9,031 nucleotides of DNA from RGIG9151 sp963635575 (GTDB lineage Bacteria > Bacillota > Clostridia > TANB77 > RGIG9151), in the NCBI GenBank assembly GCA_963635575.1, contig CAVHFU010000046.1, positions 1 to 9,031 on the forward strand. Direction: 5' to 3'. The notes beneath the pieces are model-generated. The model was not told where the DNA came from, made no database searches, and saw only the letters and a program-made list of their open reading frames with translations. The translations under genes and the position numbers were made by a program. The stretch's first letter is position 1; every line of letters starts with the position of its first letter. This document shows positions 1 to 7,291 of the stretch, piece after piece.

Positions 1-6
1 GTAACT

Positions 7-77
7 AAAAGAGAAATCTCTTTAGAGTCGTTTTTTCGAAAGAAAATGAAGATTTTAAAAGAGGATTTCTCTTTTTT
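7..77. terminator. AT-rich inverted repeats, possible terminator of an upstream gene
   Basis: The arm at 7-23 (AAAAGAGAAATCTCTTT) pairs with 58-75 over 17 base pairs if G64 is bulged out, and the 3' arm runs into T72-T77. Each arm can also fold alone: AAAGAGA/TCTCTTT at 8-23 and AAAAGAG/CTCTTTT at 57-75. The T-run at the 3' side and the absence of any gene before 115 fit a rho-independent terminator of a gene that lies left of the window. The stem is AT-rich, so termination strength is uncertain. It could instead be leader structure for the small gene at 115. Confidence 0.4.
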
Positions 78-114
78 GTTATAAATAAATTTTAGCATCA
101 TAATGGAGGTTTTT

Positions 115-489
115 ATGGCAAGCATCGAAAAGAGAGTACAGGAAGTTATTGGCGGTCGTACTGTTAGGTACAACACCTACGAAGACGAAAACGGAACTGC
201 TCTTTATGAGCGTGAGTACATTGCGGAGTATCATCTTGAAAAAGATGATAACGGAAGCGAATTCTTGTTCTTCGACGTTGAACTTCCGGCAGCTTCTCTT
301 AAGAACATTCCGTTTGCAGGTGAGTTTGATAACTACAGAGAACTCGACATGTACTGTGACTGGCTCAGCAGACACAATAATTCCAAGAAATTTGTGGCTC
401 ATGTGGCAACTTCTGCAAAGAATCAGTACACTCTTATTGCACCGGACAAAATCGATGGAAAACATATGTACTACATTTTAGTGGAGTAA
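115..489 (+). CDS. Small acidic protein of unknown function
   Basis: A 124-residue protein that I do not recognise. The start is ATG 115, because GGAGG at 105-109 lies 5 bases before it; an in-frame ATG at 103 overlaps that ribosome binding site and cannot use it. There is no signal peptide or membrane segment. The protein is soluble-looking and acidic (about 22 D/E against 14 K/R), rich in Tyr and Phe, with one Cys near residue 75. A charged N-terminal half (many E and D between residues 20 and 50) is followed by a mixed segment ending in YYILVE. Codons are visibly richer in G and C than in the following atp genes, as in many highly expressed genes of AT-rich clostridia. It forms a single-gene unit closed by a strong terminator. 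The reading frame is very likely real; the function is unknown. Confidence 0.8.
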   Translation: MASIEKRVQEVIGGRTVRYNTYEDENGTALYEREYIAEYHLEKDDNGSEFLFFDVELPAASLKNIPFAGEFDNYRELDMYCDWLSRHNNSKKFVAHVATSAKNQYTLIAPDKIDGKHMYYILVE

Positions 490-495
490 CACTGG

Positions 496-540
496 CAAAT
501 ACAGCGAGTATCGAAAGATACTTGCTGTATTTGTTTTTTT
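496..540 (+). terminator. Strong rho-independent terminator
   Basis: A 17-base-pair stem (496-512 with 517-533, one G-T wobble at G506-T523) is closed by a GAAA tetraloop at 513-516 and followed by seven T at 534-540. It begins 6 bases after the stop codon of the small gene at 115-489. It isolates that gene from the atp operon, so the atp genes should have their own promoter between 541 and 660. Confidence 0.95.
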
Positions 541-562
541 AGCATAATACATATATGTTTTG

Positions 563-595
563 GGCAATTTAACATTAATTGCCTAAATTTTAGGC
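563..595. repeat. Two overlapping inverted repeats in the atp leader
   Basis: GGCAATT (563-569) pairs with AATTGCC (577-583). GCCTAAA (581-587) pairs with TTTAGGC (589-595) around a single T. The two structures share GCC at 581-583, so as RNA they exclude each other; the second has a one-base loop and is more plausible as a DNA operator than as a hairpin. They lie between the terminator at 496-540 and the first atp gene, so they may belong to control of the operon. Promoter elements around them are ambiguous: the best pairings I find have weak -10 boxes. Confidence 0.5.
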
Positions 596-610
596 GAATG
601 ATTGTTAATT

Positions 611-649
611 GACTATTGTTTGGAGCAAAATTTTTTTACTACAATAGTC
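611..649. promoter_or_regulatory. 9-base inverted repeat just before the atpI ribosome binding site
   Basis: GACTATTGT (611-619) and ACAATAGTC (641-649) are perfect inverted copies separated by 21 bases. The arm centres are about 30 base pairs apart, close to three helical turns. The right arm ends 3 bases before the AGGGG ribosome binding site (653-657) of atpI. It could be a paired operator, or an mRNA hairpin affecting translation of the operon. TTGACT at 609-614 and TACAAT at 640-645 look like promoter boxes but are 25 bases apart, too far for one promoter. Confidence 0.45.
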
Positions 650-665
650 AAAAGGGGCTTTGGTT

Positions 666-1103
666 ATGGGGAGAATAAATAAGACTGTTTTAAGAGAAAC
701 GAAGTATATTGCTTTTGCAGTTATTATATTAAGTATTTTTATGCAATTGATTTTTATTGGACTTGAAAAATGGGATATTACTGTACTATTGGGTAATTTG
801 CTTAGTGGAATTGTTGCAATTTTAAATTTCCTTCTTATGGGTCTTACTATTCAAAAAGTGGTAAGCAGTAATGATGGTAATTCAAGAAATGTGATAAGGC
901 TATCCGAATCACTTCGTACATTAATGTTGCTTTTGGCTATGACCTTAGGAGTAGTGCTTTCTTGTTTTAATACTGTGACGGCACTTGTGCCTTTATTTTT
1001 CCCAAGAATAGCAATTATTTTTAGGCCGTTATTCGGTGGAAAGTACGATTATGAAAAGCCGATAAGAGGTGAGATTATTGAAGAGAAAAAGTCGAATAAT
1101 TGA
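666..1103 (+). CDS. atpI: ATP synthase assembly protein I (AtpI/UncI family)
   Basis: A 145-residue membrane protein. The start is ATG 666, 8 bases after AGGGG (653-657); a TTG two codons earlier sits too close to that site. Hydrophobic segments at about residues 13-32, 39-60, 81-105 and 105-122 suggest four membrane helices, the usual pattern for AtpI. AtpI helps assemble the c-ring of the F1Fo ATP synthase. Sequence in this family is poorly conserved, so the call rests on length, membrane pattern and position as the first gene of an atp operon. Its 3' end overlaps atpB by 26 bases, which implies coupled translation. Confidence 0.8.
   Translation: MGRINKTVLRETKYIAFAVIILSIFMQLIFIGLEKWDITVLLGNLLSGIVAILNFLLMGLTIQKVVSSNDGNSRNVIRLSESLRTLMLLLAMTLGVVLSCFNTVTALVPLFFPRIAIIFRPLFGGKYDYEKPIRGEIIEEKKSNN
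1066..1072 (+). promoter_or_regulatory. Ribosome binding site that decides the atpB start
   Basis: GAGGTGA at 1066-1072, inside the end of atpI, is a seven-base match to the 16S rRNA tail. With GAGG ending at 1069 it is 8 bases before TTG 1078. A GTG start at 1069 would lie inside this site and has no good site of its own, so TTG 1078 is preferred. Confidence 0.7.
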
Positions 1104-1965
1104 GACTTTGCTATTAATACTTACAATATTGCCACTTGTTTGTGGAATTATGATAAAAGTATTTACTTATGAGCCGAGTAATGGAATTGAAATAACAGGA
1201 GCAAAAATATTTTTTACACTGAATACGGCTTTAGGGCAGATCCCAATTACTGAATCGCAAGTTAATTCTTGGCTTGTAATTATAATGGTATTTAATTTTT
1301 GTTTGTATATAACTTACGGAATGACATTAGCAGGGGGAGGAGTAAGGCAGGTTATTGCAGAGTGGATTGTTGAAAAATCAGAAAACATGGTTAAAAGTAA
1401 TATGGGGGAGTATTTTAATGGATTTGCACCATTTATAACTGCAATAATTGCACTTTCTGTGTTTTCCAGTTTACTTACACTAGTTGGGTTGTATCCTCCA
1501 ACATCGGATCTGAATATTATTGCCGGCTGGGCAATTTTAGTTTTTATTCTAATTACACATTACAAGTTAAAGTGTGGAGTTATTCATTATATAAAAAGTT
1601 TTGGAGAACCTCTTGCTCTTTTAGCACCGCTTAACATCATAAGTGAGGTTGCAACTCCGGTATCTATGACTTTTCGTCATTATGGGAATGTTCTTTCCGG
1701 TTCGATTATTTCGGTTTTACTTTTAGAGGGATTAAAGAAATTGTCTTACTTGATGTTTAAGTGGCTGCCATTTGGACTCGGAAAAATTCCGTTTTTACAA
1801 GTGGGAATTCCGGCGGTTCTTTCTATATACTTTGATGTTTTTAGTGGATGTTTGCAGGCTATAATTTTTGCGATGCTTACAATGTTATACGTATCCGGAG
1901 GATTTCCGGCAGCGGATTATAGTAAAAAAATGAATGGTTATAAAGAAAATAAAATGGAGGGATAG
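1078..1965 (+). CDS. atpB: ATP synthase subunit a
   Basis: Subunit a of the membrane Fo sector, the stator channel that passes ions to and from the c-ring. From TTG 1078 the protein is 295 residues; a GTG at 1069 would add three. A hydrophobic first helix (about residues 8-27) is followed by helices near 65-83, 116-137, 148-161 and two long C-terminal helices. The key motif PVSMTFRHYGN holds the essential arginine, R200 in this numbering, equivalent to E. coli aR210. The FRHYGN form resembles clostridial proteins rather than the RLFGN of proteobacteria. The gene overlaps atpI by 26 bases and is followed by atpE after a 2-base gap. The identity is secure; only the start codon is open. Confidence 0.95.
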   Translation: MKRKSRIIETLLLILTILPLVCGIMIKVFTYEPSNGIEITGAKIFFTLNTALGQIPITESQVNSWLVIIMVFNFCLYITYGMTLAGGGVRQVIAEWIVEKSENMVKSNMGEYFNGFAPFITAIIALSVFSSLLTLVGLYPPTSDLNIIAGWAILVFILITHYKLKCGVIHYIKSFGEPLALLAPLNIISEVATPVSMTFRHYGNVLSGSIISVLLLEGLKKLSYLMFKWLPFGLGKIPFLQVGIPAVLSIYFDVFSGCLQAIIFAMLTMLYVSGGFPAADYSKKMNGYKENKMEG

Positions 1966-1967
1966 TA

Positions 1968-2252
1968 ATGGTAGAAATTGCAGTAGGTATTATTTTAGGG
2001 TGTTGTGCACTTGGTGCAGGAACAGCGATGATTGCAGGTATAGGACCAGGTATTGGTGAGGGAAATGCGGTTGCAAAAGCCTGTGAAGCGATAGGGCGTC
2101 AACCGGAAACAAAAGAAGATGTTACCACAACAATGCTTATGGGATGCGCGATTGCTGAGACAACTGGACTTTATGCTCTAGTTATTGCAATTTTGCTTAT
2201 ATTTTTAGCACCATCTAGGTTTGTAGATATTTTAATGAGTATAGTCGGCTAA
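1968..2252 (+). CDS. atpE: ATP synthase subunit c, two-carboxylate Na+-type
   Basis: A 94-residue hairpin protein that forms the rotor ring of Fo. Two membrane helices (about residues 4-27 and 55-81) flank the polar loop RQPE at 44-47, which contacts gamma and epsilon. The ion-binding carboxylate is E64 in AIAETTGLY. The neighbouring T65, T66 and Y69 match the ligand pattern of Na+-binding c subunits such as that of Ilyobacter tartaricus (E65, S66, T67, Y70). A second acid, E31 in GPGIGEG, replaces the Gln found there, as in the two-carboxylate c-ring of Fusobacterium nucleatum. This supports Na+ coupling by inference. GGAGG at 1956-1960 lies 7 bases before ATG 1968. Confidence 0.96.
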   Translation: MVEIAVGIILGCCALGAGTAMIAGIGPGIGEGNAVAKACEAIGRQPETKEDVTTTMLMGCAIAETTGLYALVIAILLIFLAPSRFVDILMSIVG

Positions 2253-2267
2253 TAGGAGGCAAGTAAA

Positions 2268-2774
2268 ATGCAATCTTTAGAGGTTATATCAATTAATTTT
2301 GGGCAAATACTAATCTCTTTGCTTAATTTATTGTTACTTTTCTTAATATTGAAGCGTTTTTTATATGCGCCTGTTAAAAGTGTTGTTAAAGATAGACAGG
2401 AAATGCTAAAAAGGCAATTTGACGAGGCGGAAAATGCAGTTTCAAAAGCAAAGATAAACGAAGAATATTGGAATGGCAAAATAAAAAATGCACAAGAAGA
2501 GATAAATTCCATGATTAAAAATGCAATGGACAATGCAAATCAAAGCAGCGAGGAAATCATATCTGATGCAAAGAAGAGAGCACGGGATATAGTAACACAA
2601 GCAGAGATTAACGCGAAAATTGAACGTAAAAAGGCAGAGGATAGCATTAAAAAAGAAATTGCGGATGCATCAACCATTTTAGCTGAGAAAATAATATCGC
2701 GTGAAATTAATGAGGATGAACAGAAAAATCTTATAGATAACTTTATAAAAGAAATGGAGAATATGAATGAGTAA
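2268..2774 (+). CDS. atpF: ATP synthase subunit b
   Basis: A 168-residue peripheral stalk subunit, normal length for the family. One N-terminal membrane helix (about residues 10-30) is followed by a long charged helix rich in E, K, A and Q, typical of the right-handed coiled-coil b dimer that links Fo to delta. No second b-type gene is present, so a homodimer is expected. AGGAGG at 2253-2258 directly follows the atpE stop and lies 9 bases before ATG 2268. The end overlaps atpH by 8 bases. Confidence 0.93.
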   Translation: MQSLEVISINFGQILISLLNLLLLFLILKRFLYAPVKSVVKDRQEMLKRQFDEAENAVSKAKINEEYWNGKIKNAQEEINSMIKNAMDNANQSSEEIISDAKKRARDIVTQAEINAKIERKKAEDSIKKEIADASTILAEKIISREINEDEQKNLIDNFIKEMENMNE

Positions 2775-3297
2775 AGTATATGGTGAGTATTCTACAGCTC
2801 TTTTTGAAATAGCTCGCGAAAATAATTTAGAAAAAGAATTTTATGAGGAATTACATTTGGTATCAGACGAATTTAAAGATAATCCTGAGTATATAAATAT
2901 ACTATCTTCACCGGATATCCCGATAAAAAGGCGACTTGCTTTACTAGCGGAAGCCTTTGGTAAGCATATTCATGAATATGTATTGTCCTTTGTTAAATTA
3001 ATTTGTGAAAAAGGCAGGATTAAGGAATTTACGGAATTTGTCAGTGAATTTGATGCGTTATACAATGCTTTTAATTCTGTTGCACAGGCATATATATTAA
3101 GTGCAGTTGAACTTTCAAAGGAACAAAAAGTAGAACTTGTTAAAAATCTCGAAAAAATAAGTGGTTGCTTTGTAGTACCTCATTATGAGATAGATAAGTC
3201 TTTAGTTGGAGGCGTTGTTGTGCGTATGAATGATACGATTATAGATGGAAGCATAAAACATAAATTAATCCAATTTAGGGAAGTGATGGAGCAATGA
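2767..3297 (+). CDS. atpH: ATP synthase subunit delta
   Basis: A 176-residue delta (OSCP-type) subunit that joins the top of F1 alpha3beta3 to the b stalk. The N-terminal helical domain begins YGEYSTALFEIA, the typical opening of the family. The C-terminal half carries the conserved pattern near SLVGGVVVRMNDTIIDGSI (residues 145-163), the usual delta signature. ATG 2767 overlaps the end of atpF by 8 bases, with GGAGA at 2756-2760 six bases before it. The stop overlaps the atpA start as ATGA. Confidence 0.95.
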   Translation: MSKVYGEYSTALFEIARENNLEKEFYEELHLVSDEFKDNPEYINILSSPDIPIKRRLALLAEAFGKHIHEYVLSFVKLICEKGRIKEFTEFVSEFDALYNAFNSVAQAYILSAVELSKEQKVELVKNLEKISGCFVVPHYEIDKSLVGGVVVRMNDTIIDGSIKHKLIQFREVMEQ

Positions 3298-4786
3298 GTA
3301 TAAAGTCGGAAGAAATAGGTAACGTTATTAAAGAGCAAATAAAATTATATAACAGTCATACAAAAATGATAGAAACAGGAACGGTAATTTTAGCAGGTGA
3401 CGGAATTGCAAAGGTTTATGGTTTAAGACGTTGTATGTCGGGAGAACTTTTGGAGTTTGAGGACGGAAGCTTAGGAATGGCACAAAATTTGGAGAAAGAC
3501 ACTGTCTCTGTTATTATCTTATCTGAAGAAAATGATATTCGCGAAGGAAGTACAGTAAAACGCACAGGCAAAGTTTTATCAGTTCCGGTAGGCGAAGCAT
3601 TTTTAGGAAGAGTAGTTAATGCACTTGGTAAGCCTATCGATGGAAAAGGCGAAATTATGAGTTCAAAAATGCGCCCAATCGAATCAGATGCTCCTGGAAT
3701 TATAGAAAGAGAAAGTGTATCCAGACCACTTCAAACAGGAATTAAGGCAATAGACGGCATGATACCGATAGGACCTGGACAAAGAGAACTTATTATAGGA
3801 GACAGGCAGACTGGTAAAACAGAAATTGCTATTGATACTATAATTAATCAAAAAAACAGCAATGTTATATGTATATATGTGGCAATAGGGCAGAAAAACA
3901 CCTCTGTTGCACAAATTGTTAGAGAATTAACTAAAAACGAAGCTATGGATTATACAATAGTTGTTTCGGCATCGGCATCAGACAGTCCGGCACTTTGCTA
4001 TATTGCGCCATATTCAGGATGTGCAATGGCAGAATACTTTAGAGAACAAGGTAAGGATGTACTTATTGTATATGATGACTTGTCCAAACATGCAGTTGCA
4101 TATAGAGCATTATCTTTACTAATTAGAAGACCACCAGGACGCGAAGCATATCCGGGGGATGTTTTTTACCTACATTCGAGATTACTTGAAAGGGCAGCTT
4201 GTGTATCACCGGAATATGGGGGGGCTCTATTACTGCCTTACCTATTATAGAAACACAAGCCGGAAATGTTTCAGCATACATTCCGACTAATGTTATTTCA
4301 ATAACTGATGGGCAAATTTTCTTAGAGACAAAGTTATTTAGAGCGGGTATAATACCCGCAATAAATCCGGGAATTTCTGTAAGCCGTGTAGGTGGTTCGG
4401 CACAGCTAAAATCTATGAAAAAAGTTTCAGGAGAGCTTAAACTTTTATATTCTCAATACTCAGAGTTAAAGTCTTTTGCCCAGTTTGGAAGTGACCTTGA
4501 TGAGGATACTAAGTCTCGTCTTGCATTAGGCGAAAGAATTGTTGAGGTGTTAAAACAAAAACGTAACTCGCCTGTATCGGTAGGATGCCAAGTTGCAATT
4601 ATTTATGCTGTGACAAATGGATACTTAGACAAAGTACCGCTAGATAAGGTAGGGAGCTATGAGCAAAAATTATATGAGAAGTTAAGAAAAGAAAAGCCTA
4701 ATTTATTAATAAGATTTGAAGAAGGTCATTTCGATAATTGCGACGAGGAAGAACTAAAGGATGTTTTAGAAGGGATGAGCATATAG
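3294..4786 (+). CDS. atpA: ATP synthase subunit alpha, interrupted by an apparent one-base frameshift
   Basis: The non-catalytic nucleotide-binding subunit of F1. The first frame (3294-4250) carries the beta-barrel domain, the Walker A motif GDRQTGKT (169-176), the Walker B region DVLIVYDD (255-262) and the conserved stretch LLIRRPPGREAYPGD, then ends early at TAG 4248-4250. From 4223 the next frame continues with the expected SITALPIIETQAG, the arginine-finger region ISVSRVGGSAQ and the C-terminal helical bundle to TAG 4784-4786. The break lies at seven G (4218-4224); eight G, or a -1 ribosomal slip, would give one protein of about 497 residues, the normal length. ATG 3294 overlaps the atpH stop by 4 bases and has only a poor ribosome binding site, so coupled translation is likely. 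Every other motif is intact, which argues against long-term decay. Confidence 0.93.
4218..4224 (+). other. Seven-G run at the atpA frame break
   Basis: Codons 309-310 are GGG GGG and the next base is also G. Conserved alpha subunits read E-Y-G-G-G-S here, which needs eight G in the zero frame. A -1 shift after GGG 4221-4223 reads GGC TCT ATT and restores the protein. The run is both a common site of base-calling error and a possible slippery sequence. I see no convincing hairpin just downstream. Confidence 0.85.
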
Positions 4787-4788
4787 AA

Positions 4789-5583
4789 ATGGGCACAAAT
4801 ACAGAAGAGTTACTTAGTAAGATAAAAAGTGTAAACTCCACATTGCAGTTATCAAAAGCAATGGGACTTGTTGCTTCAGCTAAAATTCGTCGTGCAGGAA
4901 ATAATATGTCAAAATCCGGAGAGTATATGAATTCTCTAGAAGAAATTATTAAGCTTATTACATCAAGTGCAGAGTGTAGAAAAAGTGCATTTATGCGTGA
5001 ACCCGGAACCGATACAAAATTAGTCGTAATTGCCGGAGACAGAGGAATGGCAGGAGGATATAATTCAAACGTTTTTAGATTACTTAGTAACTATCCAGAA
5101 GCTAAAGTTATTCCAATAGGGAAAAAAGCATGTAATAGATTCGGAAAAGAAATTTTAATGGCAGAAAACTTTTCTACGACTGAAGCCATAAAAATGGCGG
5201 ATAAGTTGTGTAGTGAATTTATAAATAATGAGTTTGGTAAATTAGGTATTGTGTATACTAAATATTTTTCAATGATGAAACAAGAGGCGCAAATAAAATG
5301 GTTATTGCCACTAAAACCAAGTAACGAGAAAAAAAGTGTGTTATTTGAGCCTGATGAGGTAAGTATACTAGATGTTGCAGTTAGAGAATATATCGGCGGA
5401 ATTATTTATGCGATGGTGTGCGAAAGCTTTTTAAGTGAAGTAGCATCGAGAAAAATTGCAATGGATTCGGCAAGTAAAAATGCGGAGCAAATGATTAATG
5501 ATATGAATTTAGAGTATAACAGGATACGTCAAGGAGAAATTACGCAGGAAATCACAGAAATTATTTCTGGAAATGAAATGTAG
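4789..5583 (+). CDS. atpG: ATP synthase subunit gamma
   Basis: The central rotor shaft of F1, 264 residues, about 20-25 shorter than the usual 285-290. The N-terminal helix contains IKSVNSTLQLSKAMGLVASAK and the C-terminal helix NRIRQGEITQEITEI (244-258), the two parts that form the coiled coil inside alpha3beta3. The Rossmann-like middle begins with GDRGMAGGYN (83-92), and the shortening appears to be within this middle domain. ATG 4789 is 2 bases after the atpA stop; the nearest purine-rich site, AGGGATGAG at 4771-4779, is rather far, so coupling to atpA is likely. The frame is open upstream to 4738, but that part does not match the family. Confidence 0.95.
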   Translation: MGTNTEELLSKIKSVNSTLQLSKAMGLVASAKIRRAGNNMSKSGEYMNSLEEIIKLITSSAECRKSAFMREPGTDTKLVVIAGDRGMAGGYNSNVFRLLSNYPEAKVIPIGKKACNRFGKEILMAENFSTTEAIKMADKLCSEFINNEFGKLGIVYTKYFSMMKQEAQIKWLLPLKPSNEKKSVLFEPDEVSILDVAVREYIGGIIYAMVCESFLSEVASRKIAMDSASKNAEQMINDMNLEYNRIRQGEITQEITEIISGNEM

Positions 5584-5597
5584 AAGGGATGATAAAT

Positions 5598-6998
5598 ATG
5601 GCAGATGTTAATCGCGGTAAGGTTAGCCAAGTTATGGGGCCGGTTGTGGATGTTTTATTTGAAGATGGGAAATTGCCGGCTATATATAACGCATTAACAA
5701 TTCCAAATGGGGATAAGACATTAACCGTTGAAGTAGCTGGACATATTGGAGACAATACTGTAAGATGTATTGCCATGGCTTCGACAGACGGACTGATGCG
5801 TGACACAGAAGTCATAGATACAGGAAAAAGCATAAGTGTGCCGGTAGGTGATGAAACGTTAGGGAGAATTTTCAATGTTCTTGGAGATACGGTAGATAAC
5901 GGAAAACCCATAAAAACAGATGAACGATGGAACATTCATAGGACGGCACCTGAGTACGATGAACTTGCTAGTTCTACCGAAGTTTTTGAAACAGGAATAA
6001 AGGTTATAGATTTGATTTGCCCATATTCAAAAGGTGGGAAAATAGGACTTTTTGGAGGAGCTGGAGTTGGGAAAACTGTACTTATTATGGAGCTTATTAA
6101 TAACATCGTTAAGCAACATGATGGACTATCTGTATTCACAGGTGTCGGAGAGCGTACGCGTGAAGGAAATGACTTGTACAATGAAATGAAAAGTTCAGGT
6201 GTACTTGCTAATACTGCATTAGTCTACGGTCAAATGAATGAACCACCCGGAGCAAGAATGCGTGTAGCATTGTCCGGGCTTACTATGGCAGAATATTTTA
6301 GAGATGTAAAAGGACAAGACGTACTTCTTTTTATAGATAACATATTTAGATTTACACAAGCCGGAAGTGAAGTGTCTGCGTTATTAGGACGTATGCCTTC
6401 TGCAGTAGGTTACCAACCTACATTAGCGAGCGAAATGGGAGCATTACAAGAAAGAATTGCTTCCACGAAAAAGGGGTCAATAACGTCTGTTCAGGCGGTT
6501 TATGTACCGGCTGATGATTTAACAGACCCTGCCCCAGCCACAACATTTGCGCATCTAGATGCAACTACCGTATTATCGCGTAGCATAGCATCTTCCGGAA
6601 TTTATCCGGCAGTAGACCCACTAGAATCGACAAGCCGGATTTTGTCAGAAGAAATAGTAGGAAAGGAACATTACGGTGTCGCACGTGACGTACAAAAGAT
6701 TTTGCAAAGATATAAAGAACTAACTGACATTATTGCCATTATGGGAATGGACGAGCTATCCGATGAAGATAAATTACTAGTCAGTAGAGCTAGAAAAATA
6801 CAAAGATTTTTATCGCAACCATTTTTTGTGTCTGAAAAATTTACTGGAATACCTGGGGTGTATGTGCCATTATCAGAAACAATTAGAGGTTTTAAGGAAA
6901 TTATTGAAGGAAAATGTGATAATTTACCTGAATCGGCATTTTTATTTGTCGGTACTATTGACGAAGCCTTTGAAAAAGCAAAGAAGGTGGCAGGGTGA
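5598..6998 (+). CDS. atpD: ATP synthase subunit beta
   Basis: The catalytic subunit of F1, 466 residues, normal length. In order: the beta-barrel domain opening GKVSQVMGPVVDV, Walker A GGAGVGKT (153-160), the catalytic glutamate E185 in GERTREGND, Walker B LLFIDN (243-248), and DELSDEDK (385-392), the DELSEED-like loop that meets the gamma shaft. I prefer ATG 5598 because GGG at 5586-5588 lies 9 bases before it; an in-frame ATG at 5589 touches that site and would add three residues (MIN). The gene follows atpG closely and overlaps atpC by 4 bases. Confidence 0.98.
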   Translation: MADVNRGKVSQVMGPVVDVLFEDGKLPAIYNALTIPNGDKTLTVEVAGHIGDNTVRCIAMASTDGLMRDTEVIDTGKSISVPVGDETLGRIFNVLGDTVDNGKPIKTDERWNIHRTAPEYDELASSTEVFETGIKVIDLICPYSKGGKIGLFGGAGVGKTVLIMELINNIVKQHDGLSVFTGVGERTREGNDLYNEMKSSGVLANTALVYGQMNEPPGARMRVALSGLTMAEYFRDVKGQDVLLFIDNIFRFTQAGSEVSALLGRMPSAVGYQPTLASEMGALQERIASTKKGSITSVQAVYVPADDLTDPAPATTFAHLDATTVLSRSIASSGIYPAVDPLESTSRILSEEIVGKEHYGVARDVQKILQRYKELTDIIAIMGMDELSDEDKLLVSRARKIQRFLSQPFFVSEKFTGIPGVYVPLSETIRGFKEIIEGKCDNLPESAFLFVGTIDEAFEKAKKVAG

Positions 6999-7258
6999 AA
7001 AACTTTAAATTAGTTATTTCCTCGCCGGAAGGAAAAATATATGAAGGAAATGCTGTAAGGCTATCAGTACGCGGGATAGAGGGAGAACTTGCTGTAATGG
7101 CAGGGCATATTCCGTTTATAACTATTGTAAAGGCAGGAGAATGTAGAGTTGAAGATGAAAAAGGGGAAAGAAAAAACTTCCTTACAAGCGGAGGATTGCT
7201 ATCCGTTTCTAAGGAAGTTGTAAGCCTGTTTTCAGCAAACTTTGAAAAAAAGCAGTAG
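6995..7258 (+). CDS. atpC: ATP synthase subunit epsilon, short form without C-terminal helices
   Basis: An 87-residue epsilon subunit that binds gamma and the c-ring. It has the complete N-terminal beta-sandwich, with the conserved GIEGELAVMAGHIPF and TSGGLLSV segments, and stops at about the point where the two-helix C-terminal domain normally begins (typical total 130-140). That domain inhibits ATP hydrolysis in many bacteria, so this enzyme should lack that brake. The stop TAG 7256-7258 lies inside the terminator stem and no leftover coding sequence follows, so the short length looks stable. The GTG start at 6995 overlaps the atpD stop (GTGA), with AAGG at 6983-6986 upstream. Confidence 0.93.
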   Translation: MKNFKLVISSPEGKIYEGNAVRLSVRGIEGELAVMAGHIPFITIVKAGECRVEDEKGERKNFLTSGGLLSVSKEVVSLFSANFEKKQ

Positions 7259-7291
7259 AGTATGAAGGTACCAGTACTTTACGGCTTTTTT
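7246..7291. terminator. Bidirectional terminator shared by atpC and the TetR-type gene
   Basis: Bases 7246-7262 pair with 7275-7291 over 16 of 17 positions (A7254-G7283 is a mismatch and G7258-T7279 a wobble) around a 12-base loop. The A-run at 7245-7251 and the T-run at 7286-7291 supply a U-tract for each strand. The atpC stop (7256-7258) and the stop of the minus-strand gene (7279-7281) are both inside the stem, so the convergent genes share one terminator. Confidence 0.9.

Noticed and set aside
79..465. Minus-strand reading frame opposite the first small gene
   Set aside because: It lacks a recognisable protein and is an antisense shadow of the gene at 115-489, which has a ribosome binding site and terminator.
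569..608. Possible Rex site from TTAACA and TGTTAA
   Set aside because: The arms are in the wrong order and too far apart for a Rex operator.
609..645. TTGACT and TACAAT as one atp promoter
   Set aside because: The 25-base spacing is too long for a sigma-A type promoter.
1069..1071. GTG start for atpB
   Set aside because: It lies inside the GAGGTGA ribosome binding site that serves TTG 1078 and has no good site of its own upstream.
5589..5591. Earlier ATG start for atpD
   Set aside because: It directly touches the AAGGG ribosome binding site; ATG 5598 has a normal 9-base spacing and matches the family N-terminus.
5561..6181. Minus-strand frames opposite atpD
   Set aside because: They lie fully against conserved ATP synthase coding sequence and resemble no protein; they are codon shadows.
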